A stretch of DNA of 64,000 bases from Udaeobacter sp963725505. Its GTDB lineage: Bacteria > Verrucomicrobiota > Verrucomicrobiia > Chthoniobacterales > UBA10450. The position numbers were made by a program, and so were the translations under genes. The DNA lies in contig CAVRYN010000005.1 of assembly GCA_963725505.1 (NCBI GenBank), positions 434,001 to 498,000 on the forward strand, read 5' to 3'. Of the stretch, positions 33,149 to 40,363 are shown piece by piece; position 1 is the first letter of the stretch, and each line of letters begins with the position of its first letter. Under the pieces are notes generated by a model that was given only the letters and a program-made list of their open reading frames with translations, searched no databases and had not been told where the DNA came from.

Positions 33149-33277
33149 CTACGCACGGATCGCGCGCAGATAACGTTCAGCGGAGCGCACGACGGCTGCT
33201 TTTGCATCTGCGAGAACGTTCGCCTGCCACCAGCCGCCGTAGATTTGCTCGAATGAGAACGGTTCGATCCTTTCGAC
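33149..33277 (-). pseudogene. Tail fragment of a metallo-hydrolase paralogue
   Basis: About 43 codons, beginning VERIEPFSFEQIYGGWWQAN and ending SAERYLRAIRA, nearly the same as the last part of the intact protein at 35208-36047 (VERIEPFTFEQIYGGWWKAN ... SAQRYLRAI). Nothing upstream in frame resembles the metallo-beta-lactamase core, so only the tail survives. The two copies bracket the TolB/TPR gene. Confidence 0.75.
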
Positions 33278-33347
33278 GTTGGCGACCGAATAGCCACGCT
33301 TCCATTCCGTAGCGGGTCCGCCAGAAGGAGGCGAGCGTTCTGCGGAG

Positions 33348-35102
33348 TTACCGGGAAAGGCCAATGCGTTGTACCAGATCTTGAAATCTCGGATCCGACC
33401 TCACGGATTTGAACTGCGGCGAAACGTTCAGATTAACAAGATGGAACGAGTGCTCCCCGTATGCTTGTTCCAGCAATTGAAATGCCTGTTCGTTGTCACT
33501 GAGCGCAACGTAGATCGTCGCTACTTCGTAGGCCGACACGTAATGTTGCTTCGCAAGCTCATTCAACTCATTGAGCATTTCATTTGCTTCATGGTTGTTC
33601 TGCGACTCCGCATAGGCACGACCAAGCGCAGCTTTCATTAGCGGACTGCCTCCTGACAGAGAGATCGCCTTTTTAAACTCCTCGGTGGCTGCATCAAGAA
33701 GCTGCTTTTGCTCATAAGCCAGACCAAGATGCCAGTGCGCGGCGGCGAAGTTCGGATCCATTTGTATGGTCCGGCGGCATTGATCTATGGCTTCATCGTA
33801 CCGGCCCGCGTAATAGAGTGTCGCTCCCATAAACGTGTTCATTACGAGTGATGCCGGCTCGAGCTCCAGCGCTTTTTTCATTTCATGGACAGCTTCTTCC
33901 AGCCGACCCATAGCCGTTAGATAGTGAATCGCATACCACTGATGGGCCGTCGCATAATCTGGCTTAAGTTCTATGCTGCGCTTGAACTCTTTCTCCGCCG
34001 CCGACCAGTTCCAATCGTAATTGGTCAGAATATGCGCCAGCGACGCGTGCGCTTCGGCGAGTGTGTCATCCAGTGTCAGCGCCTTTATTGCCGATTCTTT
34101 TGCCTTTGGCATCGTTTCGTGCGGTGCGGCAAAATTATAAAACGTCAGTCCAGTGTAGGAATCCGCCAAGCCGACGTAGCCAAGAGCAAAATTAGGATCG
34201 CGCTCGATGCTCTGCTGGAAGTGCTCGATCGCGTGTTTGATTCCGTCCGACGTGCGCTTGTTCCAAAAATAACGGCCGCGCAGGTAGGCATCATAAGCCT
34301 CAATGTTCTTGGTCGGTTTAGCGGCGATGACTTGCTCCTCCTGCCTGGTGATATGCGCTCGCAACTGGTCCGCGATGGCTTTGGCCACGTCGCTTTCCAC
34401 CGAAAAAATGTCGGTCAGTTTGCGATCGAACGTTTCGGCCCAAACCTGGGAATCATTAGCTGCTTTGATCAGCTGGACGTTAACCCGCACCGCATCGCCA
34501 CTCTTTTGGACGCTGCCTTCCAGGATGTGAGCAACTCCAAGCTGCTTTGCAATCTCCGCCAGGTTTTTCGGCGCGCTTTTGTAATGCTGTGTCGAAGTAC
34601 GCGAGGTCACTTTTAAATCGGCGATCTTTGACAGGCGCGTCAGAATCTCGTCCTGAACGCCTTCGGCAAAATAAGCGTTCGCCTTGTCTTCGCTCCGATT
34701 TTCGAAAGGCAAAACGGCGATCGATTTCTCCGACATCTCAGCGCCTTGTTTCGAACTCGTGTAACGCCCGAAAAAAAAGAGGCTCGCGGCAACCGCACCG
34801 GCTATGATGACAACATAAATCCAAGCGCGGTTTCGCTCGGATTTTCTTGGCAATTCGTCCGCGACCTCTGTTCGCTTCAAGCCCTCCGGCGTCAGCTCAA
34901 ACGCCCACGCGATTATTAAGGCGACCGGGAAACCGAGCGCAGCTACTGCAACGAAGACTTTCATCGTCCATGGCGGCGCTTCGAACGTCGGAAACAAGAT
35001 CGATGCCGCTTGCAACAGAAGCCAAGCAACGACTCCGTAGGCGATGGCAACCTTGTAAACGTTGCGTCGCTTTAGCTCGGTGAAGAAGCTGTGCGGATTC
35101 AC
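33348..35102 (-). CDS. Membrane-anchored TolB-like/TPR protein
   Basis: 584 residues. It opens FFTELKRRNVYKVAIAYGVV, the family start, with spans at about residues 20-36 and 45-67 and a third at 96-112. Next is a FlgO/TolB-like domain (SIAVLPFENRSEDKANAYFAEGV, then LGVAHILEGSVQKSGDAVRV, VWAETFDRKLTDIFSVE). From about residue 260 onward there are at least seven TPR units (AEAHASLAHILTNYDWNWSA, and others). Relatives carry an adenylate cyclase or DNA-binding domain in front; this one has neither, so it is probably a scaffold or sensor in the inner membrane. Confidence 0.83.
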   Translation of the reverse strand: MNPHSFFTELKRRNVYKVAIAYGVVAWLLLQAASILFPTFEAPPWTMKVFVAVAALGFPVALIIAWAFELTPEGLKRTEVADELPRKSERNRAWIYVVIIAGAVAASLFFFGRYTSSKQGAEMSEKSIAVLPFENRSEDKANAYFAEGVQDEILTRLSKIADLKVTSRTSTQHYKSAPKNLAEIAKQLGVAHILEGSVQKSGDAVRVNVQLIKAANDSQVWAETFDRKLTDIFSVESDVAKAIADQLRAHITRQEEQVIAAKPTKNIEAYDAYLRGRYFWNKRTSDGIKHAIEHFQQSIERDPNFALGYVGLADSYTGLTFYNFAAPHETMPKAKESAIKALTLDDTLAEAHASLAHILTNYDWNWSAAEKEFKRSIELKPDYATAHQWYAIHYLTAMGRLEEAVHEMKKALELEPASLVMNTFMGATLYYAGRYDEAIDQCRRTIQMDPNFAAAHWHLGLAYEQKQLLDAATEEFKKAISLSGGSPLMKAALGRAYAESQNNHEANEMLNELNELAKQHYVSAYEVATIYVALSDNEQAFQLLEQAYGEHSFHLVNLNVSPQFKSVRSDPRFQDLVQRIGLSR

Positions 35103-35207
35103 GGCTGGTCTCGCCGCGGATTTTTCCAGATTAGCGCGGATAATGGTAGATAAACTCGCTGAGGCGATTTCTAAAGTGGAAACTAGCGCGAGAGTGTCGT
35201 GGGAGCC

Positions 35208-36047
35208 TTAACCGCAGTTCTCGGCAGATGCGATCGCGCGCAGATAGCGTTGCGCTGATCGGGTCACGGCCGCCTTTGCGTCGGATAAGACGTTGGCCTT
35301 CCACCAGCCGCCATAAATCTGCTCGAATGTGAAGGGTTCGATCCTCTCGACGATGCGGCGAATTGCCATCGCTCCGAGCGGAATGAGATTTGGATAACTT
35401 CGCATGAAGCTGACGTAACGGCGGTCCTGCACCACGGTAATAATGTCACCTGTGAGCAACGCGCCCTTGCTCCCGCCGTCGCGGGACGCCGCTGACCAAT
35501 GCAACACAGTGCCGCCCTCGAAATGTCCGCCGCAATTAATCAGTGTCATGCCATCCCAAAGCGAAAGCGTTGTTCCTTCCCAAAATTGAATGCGCGATCC
35601 CGTGTCCGCGGGACGCATGACCCACTCACGATCAGCAGCGTGCAAAAATATTTGCGCGTCAAAATGGTCGGCCCACTCGACCATCGTTGTGTAAAAGTGT
35701 GGATGCGAGATTGCAATCGCACGGACGCCGCCGCGCGCGTCGATTTCGGCAGCGGTCTGGTCGTCGAGGAGGGAGATGCAATCCCAGAGCAAATTTCCTC
35801 CTGGCGATTGCAGGAGCAAAGCGCGCTGACCTATCGCAAATTCCGGTTCTGTGCCGATTCCCAGAAGGCTTGGCGCTTCTTCCTCGAAGCGATTGTGATG
35901 ATCAGCTGCCAGATGTTCGAGCGTCGTCCATTCCTGGCCAGCGTGACGAACAAATTGACGTTCATCTTCGCAAATTGGACAGCGCGGCGGCGGTCCGGCG
36001 GTTTCAGCAAACTGCGTCCCGCATTGCACGCAGATAAAATTTTCCAT
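35208..36047 (-). CDS. Metallo-beta-lactamase-fold hydrolase with zinc-ribbon N-terminus
   Basis: 279 residues. The N-terminus has two CxxC pairs (CVQCG and CPIC, about residues 5 and 22), a rubredoxin-like zinc ribbon. The lactamase-fold part contains ISHPHFYTTMVEWADHF, where the usual HxHxDH is reduced to HPHFYTTMVEW, and NCGGHFEGGTVLHW and LLTGDIITV. Because the metal motif is degenerate, hydrolase activity is uncertain. Start at ATG 36047. A tail-only paralogue lies at 33149-33277. Confidence 0.75.
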   Translation of the reverse strand: MENFICVQCGTQFAETAGPPPRCPICEDERQFVRHAGQEWTTLEHLAADHHNRFEEEAPSLLGIGTEPEFAIGQRALLLQSPGGNLLWDCISLLDDQTAAEIDARGGVRAIAISHPHFYTTMVEWADHFDAQIFLHAADREWVMRPADTGSRIQFWEGTTLSLWDGMTLINCGGHFEGGTVLHWSAASRDGGSKGALLTGDIITVVQDRRYVSFMRSYPNLIPLGAMAIRRIVERIEPFTFEQIYGGWWKANVLSDAKAAVTRSAQRYLRAIASAENCG

Positions 36048-36097
36048 CGTGGATAACGCGGATGTCGCAACGGCTTGAATCGCTCGTGACTAACAAG

Positions 36098-36715
36098 TTA
36101 GCGTACCGCCGGATGCCATTGCCATTGGGAAGCGTGTTCGTAGTCGTGTAGCCAGGCGGTGTAGAGCGGATCTTCTTTCCATGCCGAGACCCCGTAAGAA
36201 CCGTGGCGACTCGCCCTCCACTGGGCATCCAGTCCTGAGTCGTACTCAGAATCCTTTTTGAGTGCGCTCCAAAACAATCGGCCGCCCCTGCGCCAGCCAT
36301 CGATCACGATGCCGTCCTCAAAAGGCTGGTTGCGCGCGGTGACTACCAGACAATTGCTCTCGTCGATGGTTCCCGCAAAAGCAGCACCCCAGTGAAGCAC
36401 CAGCGTCTTGAGCTTGAGCTCTTTCAGGCGTTCGCCGATATCGCGCGTATAATGGCCGCAATAGCCACGTTCTCGTTTGCCCATGTGGATCAGGAAATTC
36501 TGAAATATCGGGGTCCAGACGAGGCCATATTCGCGCGCACAGTCGCGCGAGGCGGTGTGCGCCGTTACTGAGAGCAGCTCGGCTTCGCCCGGATCCACGT
36601 CAGGCGCGAGCGCCACCAGCGCGTCACGCAACTTCTTGATTGATTTCTCATCTTTCGCCGAAACCGCGCTTACGCAAAGGCTGAATGCAATGATGAAAAC
36701 AACTGTTCGAATCAC
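36098..36715 (-). CDS. Secreted protein, paralogue A of a triplicated family
   Basis: About 205 residues from the GTG at 36715 that aligns with the starts of the two paralogues (a TTG six codons earlier is possible). The signal peptide VIRTVVFIIAFSLCVSAVSA is followed by KDEKSIKKLRDALVALAPDV, a cysteine-containing ASRDCAREYGLVW, GKRERGYCGHYTRDIGERLK, TLVLHWGAAFAGTIDESNCL, VVTARNQPFEDGIVIDGWR and a variable C-terminus ending YTAWLHDYEHASQWQWHP. I do not know the family. The invariant HWGAA, Cys, NQPF and DGWR suggest a small enzyme or binding fold. A TATAAT box in the shared upstream DNA is conserved in all copies. Confidence 0.6.
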   Translation of the reverse strand: MIRTVVFIIAFSLCVSAVSAKDEKSIKKLRDALVALAPDVDPGEAELLSVTAHTASRDCAREYGLVWTPIFQNFLIHMGKRERGYCGHYTRDIGERLKELKLKTLVLHWGAAFAGTIDESNCLVVTARNQPFEDGIVIDGWRRGGRLFWSALKKDSEYDSGLDAQWRASRHGSYGVSAWKEDPLYTAWLHDYEHASQWQWHPAVR

Positions 36716-36850
36716 GTTGGCAAAATTGGTCAAAGATTAAGCGTGAATTATACGAAAATCACAGATATTTCTGATGATTAGCGGTTCACTCTGACAAGCC
36801 GCATTTCTTGAAGATAAGCTGACAGCAAGGCACGCTGGCCTATCGCAAAA

Positions 36851-37468
36851 TTACCGTGCCGTAGGTCGCCATTCCCAAGCGCGTTCGTAGTCGTGTAACC
36901 AAGCGGTGTAGAGTGGGGCTTCTTTCCATGCCGTGCTGTTGTCGAGGAACCCGCCGTCGGGGGATCTTTGCAAAAATGGGTTCGGAACCCTACGATAGGC
37001 TATGTCCTCTTTGAGTGGACACCAGAATAAATGGCCGCTATCACGCCAGCCATCCATGATGATGCCCTGCTCGAAAGGCTGATTGCGTGCGGTGACTACC
37101 AGACAATTGTTCTCGGCCGGGGTTCGTGCATAAGCAGCACCCCAGTGAAGCACCAGCGTCTTGAGCCTGAGCTCTTTCAGGCGTTCGCCGATATCACGCG
37201 TATAATCGGCGCAAATGCCGCGTTGTCGCTTGCCCATGTGGATCAGTAAGTTCTGAAACCCTGAGAACCAGACGACGCGATATTCGCGCGCAAGGCTGCG
37301 CGAGGTGGTGTGCGCCGTCACCGAGACCAGCTCGGCCTCGCCTGGATCTACGTCTGGGGCGAGCGCCACGAGCGCGTCACGCAACTTCTTGATCGATTTC
37401 TCGTCTTTCGCCCAAACGGCGCTTACGCCAAGGCTAAATGCAATGATGAAAACAACCGTTCGAATCAC
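36851..37468 (-). CDS. Secreted protein, paralogue B of a triplicated family
   Basis: 205 residues, GTG start. The same pattern as 36098-36715: identical signal peptide region and nearly identical residues 20-60, then GICADYTRDIGERLKELRLK, TLVLHWGAAYARTPAENNCL and NQPFEQGIIMDGWRDSGHLF. The C-terminal third differs (PNPFLQRSPDGGF, then WKEAPLYTAWLHDYERAWEW). Diversification is confined mainly to the segment between DGWR and the final WK, as if that part faces a variable partner. Confidence 0.6.
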   Translation of the reverse strand: MIRTVVFIIAFSLGVSAVWAKDEKSIKKLRDALVALAPDVDPGEAELVSVTAHTTSRSLAREYRVVWFSGFQNLLIHMGKRQRGICADYTRDIGERLKELRLKTLVLHWGAAYARTPAENNCLVVTARNQPFEQGIIMDGWRDSGHLFWCPLKEDIAYRRVPNPFLQRSPDGGFLDNSTAWKEAPLYTAWLHDYERAWEWRPTAR

Positions 37469-37589
37469 GTTGGCAAAATTGGCAAAGGTTAAGGGCCAAT
37501 TATACCAAAATCACAGATGATTCAACGCGCAAAGGACTGCGCGTTCCTTGCGTGGTACAAATGCGCTCACTGATTGGTCAACAGTCTAA

Positions 37590-37673
37590 CTTGCCTTGGG
37601 ATTGGGAGCTTGTGCGCAGCAAAAGAAGGAAGTAGTGACCACAGGCGAAGGCACCACCGGCTACGCAAAATAA
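37590..37673 (+). pseudogene. 5'-truncated small lipoprotein gene
   Basis: In frame ending at the TAA 37671-37673 reads LALGLGACAQQKKEVVTTGE then GTTGYAK. That is a lipobox followed by a short polar tail, very like the intact lipoprotein at 37786-37902. A stop codon lies just upstream at 37587-37589, so the signal peptide start is missing. The rest of the 37469-37785 gap shows nothing else. Confidence 0.5.
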
Positions 37674-37785
37674 ACTGGGCTGGCCAATTTGTGACGGCTC
37701 AAAAAAGTGAAGAAAAGCATTGCTTCTCCTTGGTTCCCCGCCTAAACGGAACGGAGCAACCTGCGACGAAAGGAGGCGAGATAGA

Positions 37786-37902
37786 TTGAAATTTCTGAAA
37801 ATGATCATGATCGTGGCCGTTCTAGTCACTGCTTTGGAACTTGGAGCTTGTGCGCAACACAAGGAGGTTGTCACTCCAGCTCCAGCACCGACGGGGAAAT
37901 AG
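37786..37902 (+). CDS. Small lipoprotein, 38 residues
   Basis: TTG start at 37786 with a strong Shine-Dalgarno AAAGGAGG at 37769-37776, nine bases away, which decides the start. MKFLKMIMIVAVLVTALELG is a lipoprotein signal peptide, with the lipobox LGAC giving a mature lipid-modified Cys followed by only 15 residues rich in Pro, Ala and Thr. It resembles entericidin-like or other short envelope lipoproteins. A clear terminator follows. A truncated sister lies 110 bases upstream. Confidence 0.7.
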   Translation: MKFLKMIMIVAVLVTALELGACAQHKEVVTPAPAPTGK

Positions 37903-37945
37903 ATCGAGTACCCCGTACTTTCAATTGGGCTATTTTGCCCAAAAG

Positions 37946-37975
37946 GCCAGGTCGTGTACCGGCCTGGCTTTTTTT
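37946..37975 (+). terminator. Rho-independent terminator
   Basis: Stem GCCAGG/CCTGGC, extended by inner C/G pairs around GTGTA, followed at once by seven T. It ends the small lipoprotein transcript. Confidence 0.85.
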
Positions 37976-37979
37976 CGTG

Positions 37980-38194
37980 ATGCATAAGGGCCTCGCTAAC
38001 TTCTTTCCATCTCAACGTTTTCCGATTAAGCTGCCATTCGGTCGCCTCTGGTACGGTGAGCCAAACGCGGTCAGCAACGCAATCGACTACGCGAAGTTTC
38101 GCAGCCGCTCCCCGATGCTGTAATTCGCGTTTACGATGAAGCGGGCAACGTGATCGAAACGCACGAGCACACGGGCGAGTTCAAAGAGTGGTAG
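37980..38194 (+). pseudogene. Small conserved ORF with frameshift
   Basis: From the ATG at 37980 the frame reads MHKGLANFFPSQRFPIKLPF, then GRLWYGEPNAVSNAIDYAKF and RSRSPML before a stop. A frame one base off continues with PDAVIRVYDEAGNVIETHEH then TGEFKEW to the stop at 38192-38194. The two halves make one coherent protein of about 70 residues (positions where the frame changes: 38108-38115). I do not know its function; the second half resembles a short strand-turn-strand unit. Confidence 0.55.
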
Positions 38195-38207
38195 CGTGGC
38201 TAACAAG

Positions 38208-38858
38208 TTATCGCACTGTCGGTTGCCATTCCCAACCCTGTTTGTAATCCTGCAGCCAAGCGGTGTAGAGCGGGTCTTCTTTCCATGTCGTGATCCCGTA
38301 ATAGCCGGGTTGATGTTCTGGACGTTGCGCTCGAAATAATTCACTCGACCGGGTCCTTCTCAACGCTGCATCCTGTGCCAAGTCGTACTCATGGTCCTTT
38401 TTGACTGCGCTCCAGAATAATCGGCCGCCCTGGCGCCAGCCATCGAGGACGATGCCGTCTTCGAAAGGTTGGTTGCGTGCGGTGACTACCAGACAATTGC
38501 TCTCGTCGTCGGTTCCTGCAAAAGCAGCACCCCAGTGAAGCACCAGCGTCTTGAGCTTGAGCTCTTTCAGACGTTCGCCGATATCGCGCGCATAATGGCC
38601 GCACCAGCCGCGTTCTCGCTTGCCGATCTGGATCAGAAAGTTCTGAAATATCGGGGACCAGGCGAGATGATATTCGCGCGCAAGGCTGCGCGAGGTGGTG
38701 TGTGCCGTTACCGAGAGCAGCTCGGCTTCGCCCGGGTCCACGTCAGGCGCGAGCGCCAGCAGCGCGTCACGCAACTTCTTGATCGATTTCTCATCTTTCG
38801 CCCAAACGGCGCTTACGCCAAGGCTAAATGCAATGATGAAAACAACCGTTCGAATCAC
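38208..38858 (-). CDS. Secreted protein, paralogue C of a triplicated family
   Basis: 216 residues, GTG start. The third copy, separated from copy B by the small lipoprotein region. It shares the signal peptide, KDEKSIKKLRDALLALAPDV, GWCGHYARDIGERLKELKLK, TLVLHWGAAFAGTDDESNCL and NQPFEDGIVLDGWRQGGRLF with copies A and B. It has a longer variable part (AALRRTRSSELFRAQRPEHQ) before the shared WKEDPLYTAWLQDYKQGWEW end. Upstream sequence including the TATAAT box is also conserved, so whole transcription units were duplicated. Confidence 0.6.
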   Translation of the reverse strand: MIRTVVFIIAFSLGVSAVWAKDEKSIKKLRDALLALAPDVDPGEAELLSVTAHTTSRSLAREYHLAWSPIFQNFLIQIGKRERGWCGHYARDIGERLKELKLKTLVLHWGAAFAGTDDESNCLVVTARNQPFEDGIVLDGWRQGGRLFWSAVKKDHEYDLAQDAALRRTRSSELFRAQRPEHQPGYYGITTWKEDPLYTAWLQDYKQGWEWQPTVR

Positions 38859-38923
38859 GTTGGGAAAATTGGTAAAGATTAAGCGTGAATTATACCAAAA
38901 TCACGGATGTTTCTGATGATACA

Positions 38924-40195
38924 TCACTGATGCTCGACGAGAATCTGCGCGAACCGCCAGACTTCGTTGAACGTGTTGTAAAGCGGCGTAGGCGCGACGC
39001 GGATCACATTCGGTTCCCGGAAATCGCACTTCACTCCAGCGGCGACAAGCTCGTTATGCAACTCCTTTGGATGTTGGTGCGCTAGAATGGATAACTGGCA
39101 ACCCCGTCCATTCGGATTTCGCGGCGTGATGACGCTGAATTTTTTCGAGCCGATTTCCGTCAGGAGAAATTCAAGATAGCCAGTCAGCTTGGTCGATTTC
39201 GTTCGCAGCGGACCAATCCCCCCTGCTTGATCGAAGATTGCAAATGAAGCGCGCAACGGCGCCATCGAGAAAATCGGCGGGTTGCTGATTTGCCAGCCGT
39301 CCGCTGACGCGACTGGAATAAAATCCGGTTCAAGGTGCAACCGGAATCGTGTGTTGGGATCGTTGCCGAACCAGCCGGCGAGTCGCGGCAACTTCGTGTT
39401 GGTCGCGTGCCGCTCGTGCACGAATGCGCCTGCGACCGCGCCCGGCCCGGCGTTGAGATATTTGTAAGAACACCAGACGGCAAAATCGACGTTCCAATCG
39501 TGCAATGAGAGCGGCACGTTGCCGATCGCGTGCGCGAGATCGAATCCGGCAATGATGCCATGTTTCTGCGCCGCTTCGGTGATTGCCGCAATGTCCAACA
39601 ATTGGCCCGTGAAAAAATTTACCGCACCGATCATCACCACGGCGAGTTGATCGGCGTGCTTCTCGATTAGATCGACAACGTCTTCCGTTTGGATCGTGAA
39701 CGCGTCCTTGCGCGGTCGCGCGAGAATAAGCGCATCTTTGGGATCGAGCCCGTGATGCACGATCTGCGTTTTGATCGCGTACGTGTCGGAAGGGAATGCC
39801 GGTTCTTCCATCAGAATTTTGAACTGCGCTTTCGTTGGCCGATAAAACGTGGCCATCATCAGGTGCAGGTTCACCGTGAGACTGTTCATGCAGATGACTT
39901 CGACCGGTTTTGCGCCAACGATGCGGGCCGTCGGTTCGCGCAGCGCCTCGTGATACGAATACCACGGCGTTCCCGCCGCGTGATGAGCATCCACACCAAG
40001 CTTCGCCCAGTTGTCCAATTCCTCCTCGACCACTTGCCTCGCCGATTTCGGCATCAAACCCAGTGAATTTCCGGCAAAATAAATCAGCGGCTTGCTGTCT
40101 TTACCGAGGGGCAGATGAAAGTTCTGGCGCAAGCTGTGCAGAGGATCCTCCGCGTCCAGCTGCTTCGCGAAGCTTTCGTCAGTAGAAAACTGCAT
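38924..40195 (-). CDS. kynU: Kynureninase
   Basis: 423 residues. A PLP enzyme that hydrolyses kynurenine or 3-hydroxykynurenine to (hydroxy)anthranilate and alanine. The start IYFAGNSLGLMPKSARQVVE, the substrate-site region MNSLTVNLHLMMATFYRPT, the cofactor Asp in AGFDLAHAIGNVPL, and the PLP lysine in CSYKYLNAGPGAVAGAFVHE (about residue 247) are all in place. No other kynurenine-pathway gene is adjacent. It could serve tryptophan breakdown or NAD synthesis, or feed anthranilate back into the trp pathway encoded 10 kb away. Confidence 0.96.
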   Translation of the reverse strand: MQFSTDESFAKQLDAEDPLHSLRQNFHLPLGKDSKPLIYFAGNSLGLMPKSARQVVEEELDNWAKLGVDAHHAAGTPWYSYHEALREPTARIVGAKPVEVICMNSLTVNLHLMMATFYRPTKAQFKILMEEPAFPSDTYAIKTQIVHHGLDPKDALILARPRKDAFTIQTEDVVDLIEKHADQLAVVMIGAVNFFTGQLLDIAAITEAAQKHGIIAGFDLAHAIGNVPLSLHDWNVDFAVWCSYKYLNAGPGAVAGAFVHERHATNTKLPRLAGWFGNDPNTRFRLHLEPDFIPVASADGWQISNPPIFSMAPLRASFAIFDQAGGIGPLRTKSTKLTGYLEFLLTEIGSKKFSVITPRNPNGRGCQLSILAHQHPKELHNELVAAGVKCDFREPNVIRVAPTPLYNTFNEVWRFAQILVEHQ

Positions 40196-40220
40196 GGACT
40201 GATCTTAACGCAGCATTCTG

Positions 40221-40268
40221 GGGAGCGCACGCGCCTCGCGTACTAACTTCGGCGCCTCGCCGAAGTTT
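40221..40268. repeat. Tandem palindromes (GGAG type) upstream of kynU
   Basis: GGAG then CGCACGCG-CCT-CGCGTAC, directly followed by the perfect hairpin AACTTCGGCG-CCT-CGCCGAAGTT (40246-40268). Both have the same CCT loop. Located between kynU and comM. Confidence 0.65.
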
Positions 40269-40363
40269 GCATTGATTATTCTCCGGACGATTAAATAGAT
40301 TGGATAGCTAGCAACGATTGCAGCTCCTTTCCGCGTGTTTCTTTGTGTTACTGTAACAGGAAA

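Noticed and set aside
36828..36850. Similarity of CTGGCCTATCGCAAAATTA to a piece of the metallo-hydrolase gene near 35826
   Set aside because: Only about 20 bases match, with no extension on either side; chance or trivial duplication cannot be separated.
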